DNA of 6,012 bases from Rhodospirillaceae bacterium (GTDB lineage Bacteria > Pseudomonadota > Alphaproteobacteria > Rhodospirillales > Magnetovibrionaceae): contig NVSZ01000063.1 in the NCBI GenBank assembly GCA_002732845.1, positions 10,312 through 16,323 on the forward strand. Direction: 5' to 3'. Below the pieces are notes generated by a model. It was not told where the DNA came from. It was given only the letters and a program-made list of their open reading frames with translations, and ran no database searches. The translations under genes were made by a program, and so were the position numbers. Positions 1 through 6,012 of this stretch are shown in pieces. The number at the start of each line of letters is the position of its first letter. The stretch's first letter is position 1.

Positions 1-3000
1 AAAATGCCCCCGGAAGTCCGGGCCTTTTTGGGCAATGATGATTTATTGGTGGTGATGAAATCAAACCTCAAATCCAAAGTCCATCGTCCGGTGTATATGG
101 ATTCAATCGGTATCAAACATTTAGACAGCAAAGGTCAGGTGATTGGCCAGCGGGTCTTTTTTGGTCTGTTTACCGCCGCCGCGTATCAACGCAGCGTGCG
201 CGATATTCCACTGTTGCGTCGTAAATTACAAAAGACCTTTGATGCGGCGGGCTTGGCCTCGAACAGCCACGCCGGCAAAACTCTTTTGAATATTTTAGAA
301 ACCTTCCCCAGAGATGAATTGTTTCAGTCTTCGGATCAACAATTGCTGGAAACCAGTTTGGGCATTTTGCGTTTGCAGGATCGTCAACGGTTGGCGTTGT
401 TTGTGCGCCGGGATGATTTTGAACGTTTTATGAGTTGCTTAATCTATTTGCCCAGAGATCGCTATACCACCGATCTTCGGTGCAAAATGCAAGATGTGCT
501 GTCCAAGGCCTTTAATGGCCATGTGGTTTCGCATTACGCGACCTTGGGCGATGATCCCTTGGCGCGGCTGCATCTGGTGATTAAAACCAATCCCGGAAAA
601 ATTCCGAACTTTGATCGATCCCGTTTGGAAGAAACCTTAACGGAATTGGCGCAATCGTGGACCGATCATTTGCGCGGTGTGCTGGTTGATGCCCACGGAG
701 AAATGGAAGGTATGCGTCTTTTAGAGAGCTATAAAGATGCGTTTGAACGCGGCTATGAAGACCATTACGATTCACTGCAAACCTTAGATGATATTAACCG
801 TATTGAACCAACGTACAAATATGGACGGCTGGGTTTAAATCTGTACGAACAAAATGCCCAAGATGGACCGCCCATGCGGTTTAAAATTTATCATCCACGG
901 CGTTCGGCGGCTTTGTCCGATGTGTTACCCATGTTGGAAGATTTAGGCCTGCGCGTGATCGAAGAAATTCCTTATAAAGTGCGCCCAAAAGAGTCCGAAT
1001 ACAAAATCGTCATTCATGATTTTGGCTTGGAACCGCGCGGTCAATTGCATGGCACGGCCCACGATATTCGCCATCATTTTCATCAGGCCTTTGACCACAT
1101 TTGGGAAGGCAACATGGAAAGCGATTCCTTAAATGCCTTAATTTTAGTGGCGGGTCTATCGTGGCGTGAAGTGACAATTTTGCGGGCCTATACTAAATAT
1201 TTGCGCCAAGCTGGAATTGCTTTTTCCGAAGACTACATGTCTTTGACCTTGCGTGAAAATGGTGCCGTGGCTCGGGCCATTGTGGATTTATTTTGTGCCC
1301 TGTTTGATCCCACCGCCCAAGATACCGCGGCGCGTAAAGTCACGCGGCTTCGCAAAAAAATTGAATCCCTGTTGGAAGACGTCAGCAGCGCGGACGAAGA
1401 CAGAATCCTCAGACGTTTTGTCAATTTGGTAAATGCCACCTTGCGGACTAACTTTTATCAAACCGATACAGATGGCCAGCCCAAAGCCTGGTTGTCCTTT
1501 AAATTGTCGAGCCAAGACATTGACGATTTACCTTTGCCGCGCCCTAAATTTGAAATCTTTGTGTATTCCGCAGACGTCGAAGGCATACATTTGCGATTTG
1601 GCAAAGTTGCCCGTGGGGGCTTGCGTTGGTCGGATCGGCGTGAAGATTTCCGCACCGAGGTTTTAGGTCTGGTCAAAGCCCAACAAGTTAAAAATGCGGT
1701 CATCGTTCCGGTTGGATCAAAGGGTGGCTTTGTGATGAAAACCCCACCCGCCGCCGATCAGGGTCGCGATGCCTTTATCAATGCCGGCATCCGCTGTTAT
1801 AAAACCTTTATTCGCGGCCTGTTGGATCTGACCGACAACCTCGATGCCAAAGGCCGCGTTTTACCGCCCAAGGACGTGGTGCGTTTGGATGATGACGATC
1901 CTTATTTAGTGGTTGCCGCCGACAAAGGCACGGCAACATTTTCCGACATCGCAAACTCGGTCTCGCTGGAATATAAATTCTGGCTGGGCGATGCATTTGC
2001 GTCGGGCGGCAGCGTTGGTTATGACCATAAAAAAATGGGCATTACGGCCAAGGGTGGCTGGGAATCTGTTAAACGTCACTTCCGTGAAATGGGCGTGGAT
2101 ACGCAAAACGAAGACTTCACGGTGGCGGGGGTTGGCGACATGTCCGGCGATGTGTTCGGTAACGGCATGTTGCTCAGTAAACATATTTGCTTGCAGGCTG
2201 CGTTTAACCATATGCACATCTTTATTGACCCCGAACCCAATCCCGCAAAATCCTTGAAAGAACGCCAACGCTTGTTTGATTTGCCGCGGTCCAGCTGGAC
2301 CGATTATAATGCCAAGCTGATCTCTAAGGGCGGTGGTGTGTTTGATCGCAGTGCAAAATCGATCAAGCTGAGCGCGGAAATGAAAAAACTGTTTGGAGTC
2401 ACGGTTGATAAACTTCCGCCGAACGATTTGCTGACCTTGATCTTGAAAAAAGATGTGGATTTGTTGTGGTTTGGGGGCATTGGCACGTATATCAAAAGCT
2501 CCACGGAAACTCATGCAGATGCGGGTGACCGCGCCAACGATGCCATTCGTATTAATGGTTCGGACCTCTGCGCCAAGGTTCTGGGCGAAGGTGCCAACCT
2601 TGGAACCACCCAACGCGCCCGCGTTGAATATGCCTTAAACGGCGGCCGTTTGAATACGGATTCTATTGATAATTCTGCGGGCGTTGATTGTTCGGATCAT
2701 GAAGTTAACATCAAAATTTTATTAGACGTTCAGGTCCAACAAAAAAAGCTGACGCCCAAAGCCCGCAATACTTTGCTGGCCAGCATGACCGACGAAGTTG
2801 GCAAATTGGTGTTGTGGGATAATTATGAACAAACCCAAGCCATTTCCATGATTCAAGCCCGTGGAGTGGACCAAGCGGACAATCAAATTCGCTTGATGCG
2901 GATGTTGGAAAGACTTAATCGTCTGAACCGGGCCGTCGAATTTTTGCCTGACGATGAAACTTTGCTCGAACGTATGGCACAGGGTCTGGGCCTCACCCGA

Positions 3001-4032
3001 CCCGAAGTCTCGGTGCTGATGTCGTATGCAAAATTGTGGTTGTTTGACGAATTATTGGCCTCTGATTTACCCGATGATGATTTGCTGACCCAAGATTTGA
3101 CGCGCTATTTCCCCACGCCGTTGCATAAAAAATATGCCAAGGGTATTTCCGAACATCGCCTGCGCCGAGAAATTGTCGCGACCCGCGTGACCAACTCTAT
3201 GATCAACCGGGTGGGGGGCACGTTTGTGACGCAGGTGGCTGAAAAAACCGGCATGGAAACCGCCGAAATTGCGCGGGCCTTTATCGTCACTCGGGAATCC
3301 TTCGGTGTACGGGCCTTGTGGGCGCACATCGAATCTTTGGATAACAAAGTCCCGGCGAGCATTCAAACAGCGATGTTCTTGGCGATTAATACGCTGGTTG
3401 AACGCGGTGCGGTTTGGATGCTGCGCAATGGTGATACGCCCATCAACATGGATAAAACAGTGGCGCGTTTCCAAGATGGCATTGTCAGTTTGGCCGCGGG
3501 CTTAGATGTCGTGTTGCCTCCGGCCAATCGGTTGGACCATCAAAAACGAGCTCAAGTTTATCTAGACAAAGGTGTGCCTAAAAACCTATCCCTTGCGATT
3601 GCCGGTCTAACGTATTTGGCCTCCGGTGGGGATATTGTGGTGTTGGCCGAACAACGCAAACTGAAGGTTTGCGAAGTGGCCAAGCTGTATTACGCGGTGG
3701 GCCTGAAATTCCGTTTGGGCGAGTTGCGCAGCGCATGCGAAGGTTTAAATGGCACCACCCACTGGCAAAAATTGGCGGTTTCGGCTTTGGTCGAAGAACT
3801 GTTTAATCATCAGGTGTTGCTCACGGGGCACGTTTTGGACAAGGCCAAGTCGACCAAAGATTTGTCCAAAGCCATGGAGGCCTGGCTTGCCGACCACAGC
3901 GAGGCCATTGAACGCACCCAGCAATTGCTGACGGAACTTTGGGCCGCAGACATCACCGATATTTCCATGGTTGCGGTGGCCAGTCGGGCGTTCAAATCCT
4001 TGGCGGACGAATGTGCGAACAGGTGCCTTTAA
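1..4032 (+). CDS. gdhB: NAD-specific glutamate dehydrogenase, large (180 kDa) class, 5'-truncated by window edge
   Basis: Catalyses oxidative deamination of L-glutamate to 2-oxoglutarate and ammonium with NAD+, in the cytoplasm. The symbols gdhB, gdh2 and gdhZ are all used for this family. The frame is open to base 1, and about 1343 residues are visible against roughly 1600 in the family. The ATG at 4 is therefore probably internal, and about 260 N-terminal residues (ACT-like regulatory region) are missing. Counting that ATG as residue 1: residues 1-110 match the conserved N-terminal block (KSNLKSKVHRPVYMD, then ILETFPRDELFQ); an ACT-like segment lies near 290-330. The catalytic core has GGLRWSDR (538-545), VKNAVIVPVGSKGGF with K563 and K573, AADKGTATFSD (638-648) and GVGDMSGDVFGNG (709-721). 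The dinucleotide-domain motifs are GGIGTYIKSS (824-833), LGEGANLG (860-867) and DNSAGVDCSDHEVNIK (889-904). The helical C-terminal region is complete and no frameshift is seen. Characterised relatives are allosterically regulated, and Caulobacter GdhZ also affects cell division; neither property is visible here. Confidence 0.97.
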   Translation, partial: KMPPEVRAFLGNDDLLVVMKSNLKSKVHRPVYMDSIGIKHLDSKGQVIGQRVFFGLFTAAAYQRSVRDIPLLRRKLQKTFDAAGLASNSHAGKTLLNILETFPRDELFQSSDQQLLETSLGILRLQDRQRLALFVRRDDFERFMSCLIYLPRDRYTTDLRCKMQDVLSKAFNGHVVSHYATLGDDPLARLHLVIKTNPGKIPNFDRSRLEETLTELAQSWTDHLRGVLVDAHGEMEGMRLLESYKDAFERGYEDHYDSLQTLDDINRIEPTYKYGRLGLNLYEQNAQDGPPMRFKIYHPRRSAALSDVLPMLEDLGLRVIEEIPYKVRPKESEYKIVIHDFGLEPRGQLHGTAHDIRHHFHQAFDHIWEGNMESDSLNALILVAGLSWREVTILRAYTKYLRQAGIAFSEDYMSLTLRENGAVARAIVDLFCALFDPTAQDTAARKVTRLRKKIESLLEDVSSADEDRILRRFVNLVNATLRTNFYQTDTDGQPKAWLSFKLSSQDIDDLPLPRPKFEIFVYSADVEGIHLRFGKVARGGLRWSDRREDFRTEVLGLVKAQQVKNAVIVPVGSKGGFVMKTPPAADQGRDAFINAGIRCYKTFIRGLLDLTDNLDAKGRVLPPKDVVRLDDDDPYLVVAADKGTATFSDIANSVSLEYKFWLGDAFASGGSVGYDHKKMGITAKGGWESVKRHFREMGVDTQNEDFTVAGVGDMSGDVFGNGMLLSKHICLQAAFNHMHIFIDPEPNPAKSLKERQRLFDLPRSSWTDYNAKLISKGGGVFDRSAKSIKLSAEMKKLFGVTVDKLPPNDLLTLILKKDVDLLWFGGIGTYIKSSTETHADAGDRANDAIRINGSDLCAKVLGEGANLGTTQRARVEYALNGGRLNTDSIDNSAGVDCSDHEVNIKILLDVQVQQKKLTPKARNTLLASMTDEVGKLVLWDNYEQTQAISMIQARGVDQADNQIRLMRMLERLNRLNRAVEFLPDDETLLERMAQGLGLTRPEVSVLMSYAKLWLFDELLASDLPDDDLLTQDLTRYFPTPLHKKYAKGISEHRLRREIVATRVTNSMINRVGGTFVTQVAEKTGMETAEIARAFIVTRESFGVRALWAHIESLDNKVPASIQTAMFLAINTLVERGAVWMLRNGDTPINMDKTVARFQDGIVSLAAGLDVVLPPANRLDHQKRAQVYLDKGVPKNLSLAIAGLTYLASGGDIVVLAEQRKLKVCEVAKLYYAVGLKFRLGELRSACEGLNGTTHWQKLAVSALVEELFNHQVLLTGHVLDKAKSTKDLSKAMEAWLADHSEAIERTQQLLTELWAADITDISMVAVASRAFKSLADECANRCL
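2287..2302. repeat. Perfect 16-bp palindrome inside the dehydrogenase gene
   Basis: CGGTCCAGCTGGACCG reads the same on both strands over 16 bases, within codons for RSSWTD. The next flanking pair (G2286 with A2303) breaks the symmetry. As RNA it could form a short hairpin only if a few central pairs open to make a loop. It may be chance, and no function is assigned. Confidence 0.5.
4021..4025 (+). promoter_or_regulatory. Ribosome binding site for the GTG-started ATPase gene
   Basis: AGGTG lies within the last codons of the dehydrogenase gene, with seven bases between it and the GTG at 4033. It supports GTG rather than a later ATG as the ATPase start. It also means that ribosomes finishing the dehydrogenase cover the site, which fits coupled translation (inference). 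Confidence 0.55.
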
Positions 4033-4776
4033 GTGATTGAAGTTCAGAACCTTGTGAAAAGCTTTGGCGAGGTTCAGGCGTTAAAAGGATTAACTTTCAA
4101 GGCTCCTGACGGACAAGTCACGGGCCTGATCGGTCCCAACGGGGCAGGAAAAACCACCGCCTTTCGCGTGGTTTATGGATTATTGGTTGCGGACGCGGGC
4201 ACCGCGTGGGTGGATGGCATTGATGTCAGCCAAGACCGCATGGGGGCGCAGCGTAACTTAGGTGTCTTGCCCGATGTGCGTGGCCTTTATCCGCGCCTGA
4301 CCGCGCGCGAACACATCCGTTATTTTGGACAATTGCACGGGGCGTCGGGCCGTGATTTAGAATCCGATATTGAAGACCTGATTGAACGCCTGGGCATGGC
4401 GGATTTTGCCGATCGCCGGGCCAAGGGTTTTTCTCGGGGTCAGGAATTAAAAGTGGCGTTGGGCCGGGCCTTGGTGCATCGCCCTAAAAATTTGATCTTG
4501 GATGAACCGACCAATGGATTGGACGTGATGAGTTCCCGGGCCGTCCGCGAACTGATCAATGAAATGAAAAGCCAAGGACATTGCATATTGATTTCCAGCC
4601 ATATCATGAGCGAAGTTTCGGCGCTGTGTGATCGTCTGATCATTGCTGCCGACGGCTGTCAAATTGCCGAAGGCTCGCCCGATGAGTTGCGTGAGCTTGC
4701 GGGGACCGATGATTTAGAAGAAGTGTTTGTACGCTTGCTGGTCAAGGCCGGGGCGTTGCAAGGCGCGGCCGCATGA
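4033..4776 (+). CDS. natA: ABC transporter ATP-binding protein, NatA-like
   Basis: Cytoplasmic ATPase subunit that should power the permease encoded next to it. The 247 residues form one nucleotide-binding domain, the usual size for NatA-type subunits. Motifs in order: Walker A GPNGAGKT (34-41); a Q-loop region LPDVRGLYPRLT (79-90), where Asp81 stands at the usual Gln position; signature FSRGQ (133-137), a variant of LSGGQ; Walker B LILDEP (154-159) with catalytic Glu158; D-loop GLD (162-164); and the switch His190 in ISSHIM. The GTG start is favoured because the N-terminal MIEVQNLVKSFGEVQALKG is the standard first strand of the fold and a fitting ribosome binding site precedes it. The gene begins on the base after the dehydrogenase TAA and overlaps the permease gene by four bases, so it looks like part of one operon. 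Bacillus NatA drives Na+ efflux with NatB, but the substrate here is unknown, so the symbol indicates family only. Confidence 0.93.
   Translation: MIEVQNLVKSFGEVQALKGLTFKAPDGQVTGLIGPNGAGKTTAFRVVYGLLVADAGTAWVDGIDVSQDRMGAQRNLGVLPDVRGLYPRLTAREHIRYFGQLHGASGRDLESDIEDLIERLGMADFADRRAKGFSRGQELKVALGRALVHRPKNLILDEPTNGLDVMSSRAVRELINEMKSQGHCILISSHIMSEVSALCDRLIIAADGCQIAEGSPDELRELAGTDDLEEVFVRLLVKAGALQGAAA
4760..4763 (+). promoter_or_regulatory. Ribosome binding site for the permease gene
   Basis: AAGG, inside the end of the ATPase gene, lies nine bases before the permease ATG at 4773. It is short but reasonably placed. Together with the ATGA stop/start overlap it supports this start and suggests re-initiation after the ATPase is translated. 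Confidence 0.4.
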
Positions 4777-5957
4777 CCGGATGGAGCCGCCGCCTGCGCA
4801 CCGTATTTTTAAAAGAAATCCGCGATCACGCGCGTGATCGGCGGTCCTTAACGCTGGCCTTGATCTATCCGTTGTTGGGGCCGTTGTTGGTGGCGGCGGG
4901 GCTGTATATGGCGGGCAATACGTTGAGCGGAGATTATAAACAACGGCCTTTAAGCATCCCCGTGGTGGGTGTGGAAAATGCGCCGGCGTTGGCCGAACAT
5001 TTGCGCGATAACAATATCGAAATTGTCGGGGCTCCCGGCGACCCTGAAATCAGAAAGGCTTTTGTTCGCGAAGGGCGTTTGCCGGTGGTTTTGGTGATCC
5101 CCAGTGATGCGAAGACCTCTGAAAACTTCACCGTTGAATTCATCACAAATCTTGGGCGCGCGGATAATCTACGGGCTACGGTGCGCCTGACCGATGTGAT
5201 CAGCAGTTACAATGCAAAGCTGGCCGGGGCGCGGGCGATGGCGGCGGGGTTGCCCAAAGATTATGCCGCGCCCATTAAAATGAAAAAAACCAACGTAGCG
5301 CGCGATGCCAATATCGCGGTCTTTTTTTACAACATGATTCCGCCGCTGATTATTTTCATGATCTTTTTGGGCGGGGTGCATTTGGCGATTGATTCAACCG
5401 TCGGCGAACGCGAACGCGGGGCCTTAGAACCATTGTTGCTGGCCCCGGTGGAACGTTGGGTTTTGTTGTTGGCAAAATCAGGGGCGGCGTTGGCCTTTAC
5501 GTTTGTCACCACGCTTGTGAATGTGTCGGCGTTCAAGGGCTTTTTAAGTTTGGCCGCGGGCAGTTCCGCCGCACTGGTCCAGCCCCCCGATTGGGGCGTG
5601 TTTGTGGTTATCATCGCCATTGCCATGCCCCTGATGGCGATTGCGGTGGCGTTACAGATGGCTATCGCGGTGATCACCAAATCCATGAAAGAGGCACAGA
5701 TTTATTTAGGCCTGTTGCCTTTGGTGCCGGCCCTGCCGGGCATGGTGATGGTGTTTCAGCCCATCAATCCATCGGACATCTTAGTGGCTTTGCCGGTGTT
5801 TGGGCAAATGGTCTTGATCAGCCAATTGATATCTGAACAAGCCTTAGACCCTCGCCACATGGTGATCGCCACCTGCAGCACATTGATTGCGGCGGGCCTG
5901 ATATTCTTGTTGGCGGCGCGCTGGTTTCGCCGCGAAAAGATGTTTGTGTTGGGTTGA
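4773..5957 (+). CDS. natB: ABC transporter permease, NatB-like (ABC-2 type)
   Basis: Inner-membrane subunit of an ABC-2 exporter, paired with the ATPase encoded just upstream. The 394 residues match the usual NatB size and topology. A short basic cytoplasmic N-terminus (RRLRTVFLKEIRDHARDRR) precedes span 1 (about 26-47). A large hydrophilic, probably periplasmic domain follows (about 50-180). Further hydrophobic spans lie near 184-206, 229-254, 275-301, 310-328 and 363-383, and the C-terminus is basic (RWFRREK). The strongest family marker is GERERGALEPLLLAPVERW (211-229), a cytoplasmic loop after span 2 that is conserved in NatB-type permeases and precedes span 3. A second conserved stretch is TKSMKEAQIYLGLL (302-315), before span 5. 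The start overlaps the ATPase stop as ATGA. Bacillus NatB exports Na+, but related systems carry other substrates and nothing in this sequence fixes the cargo. The gene appears intact. Confidence 0.92.
   Translation: MTGWSRRLRTVFLKEIRDHARDRRSLTLALIYPLLGPLLVAAGLYMAGNTLSGDYKQRPLSIPVVGVENAPALAEHLRDNNIEIVGAPGDPEIRKAFVREGRLPVVLVIPSDAKTSENFTVEFITNLGRADNLRATVRLTDVISSYNAKLAGARAMAAGLPKDYAAPIKMKKTNVARDANIAVFFYNMIPPLIIFMIFLGGVHLAIDSTVGERERGALEPLLLAPVERWVLLLAKSGAALAFTFVTTLVNVSAFKGFLSLAAGSSAALVQPPDWGVFVVIIAIAMPLMAIAVALQMAIAVITKSMKEAQIYLGLLPLVPALPGMVMVFQPINPSDILVALPVFGQMVLISQLISEQALDPRHMVIATCSTLIAAGLIFLLAARWFRREKMFVLG
4823..4840. repeat. Perfect 18-bp palindrome inside the permease gene
   Basis: CGATCACGCGCGTGATCG is its own reverse complement over all 18 bases. 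Allowing one bulged G at 4841, three more pairs form (CCG at 4820-4822 with CGG at 4842-4844), so the transcript could make a stable hairpin about 50 bases after the permease start codon. It encodes part of the charged N-terminal segment RDHARDR, whose repeated Arg-Asp codons partly account for the symmetry. No function is assigned. Confidence 0.6.
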
Positions 5958-5988
5958 TTGATAAAAAAACCTAAGATTTGCGGTACGT

Positions 5989-6012
5989 ATGCAGGAAAAA
6001 TACCAAGTATTG
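5989..6012 (+). CDS. Start of a downstream gene, cut by window edge; possibly dnaX
   Basis: The ATG at 5989 opens a frame of eight codons, MQEKYQVL, that continues past the window. It lies 31 bases after the permease stop on the same strand. It is the only ATG, GTG or TTG in this frame after the in-frame TAA at 5962. No strong Shine-Dalgarno sequence is visible upstream. YQVL very near the N-terminus recalls DnaX (DNA polymerase III gamma/tau), which in E. coli begins MSYQVLARKWRP, but four matching residues are weak evidence. A competing TTG at 5978 in another frame looks less likely. Confidence 0.4.

Noticed and set aside
4..6. ATG at position 4 as the true start of the glutamate dehydrogenase
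   Set aside because: The frame is open to the window edge, the first visible residues already match an internal conserved block of the family, and the protein would be about 260 residues short.
1906..2613. A 235-codon open frame on the - strand, antisense to the GDH catalytic core
   Set aside because: It lies wholly opposite strongly conserved GDH codons, shows no recognisable domain, and such long antisense frames commonly arise from sense-strand codon bias. Antisense frames tied to NAD-GDH have been claimed before in another organism, but nothing here supports expression.
4267..4443. Aspartate in place of the usual Q-loop glutamine, and SRGQ instead of SGGQ in the ATPase, as signs of a defective or novel ATPase
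   Set aside because: Both are familiar variants in NatA-like ATPases, and Walker A, Walker B with its glutamate, D-loop and switch histidine are intact, so the protein should be active.
4765..4772. GCGGCCGC (NotI-type) palindrome directly before the permease ATG
   Set aside because: It encodes the alanine-rich end of the ATPase (GAAA) in this codon context; an 8-bp palindrome is expected by chance and there is no other sign of a cloning junction.
5456..5836. A 126-codon + strand frame inside the permease gene
   Set aside because: It is an out-of-frame shadow of the membrane-span coding region, with no recognisable domain.
5949..5988. Possible promoter (TTGGGT, then TAAGAT) or terminator between the permease and the last gene
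   Set aside because: The -35 and -10 matches are poor (three and four of six), and no GC-rich hairpin followed by a T run is present. The short gap shows no clear regulatory signal.

Overview
The window is a compact, one-directional stretch of bacterial chromosome, with all genes on the + strand and almost no non-coding DNA. The family content suggests a Gram-negative proteobacterium, probably an alphaproteobacterium. The evidence is a large (about 180 kDa class) NAD-dependent glutamate dehydrogenase and a NatA/NatB-type ABC exporter with proteobacterial signature variants. Codon use is moderate in GC, with many TTG leucine and GAA glutamate codons, so this is not one of the very GC-rich members. 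The lineage is an inference from protein families, not a proven assignment.

Layout: positions 1-4032 hold the 3' five-sixths or so of the glutamate dehydrogenase gene, whose 5' end lies outside the window. Positions 4033-4776 encode an ABC ATPase (NatA-like), starting with GTG on the base after the dehydrogenase stop codon. Positions 4773-5957 encode the matching six-span permease (NatB-like), overlapping the ATPase gene by four bases (ATGA). A 31-base gap without a visible terminator follows, then an ATG at 5989 opens a frame that runs off the window. Its eight codons (MQEKYQVL) resemble the extreme N-terminus of DnaX, the DNA polymerase III gamma/tau subunit, but this is far too short to be firm.

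How the genes work together: the ATPase and permease clearly form one transporter. The dehydrogenase converts glutamate to 2-oxoglutarate and ammonium in the cytoplasm. Its tight junction with the ATPase gene implies co-transcription and possibly coupled translation. A functional link between glutamate catabolism and the exporter is not shown by the sequence.

I see no mobile element, CRISPR array, RNA gene or clearly novel system. The points worth a second look are the gene junctions, two perfect palindromes inside coding sequence, and the possible dnaX start at the right edge.
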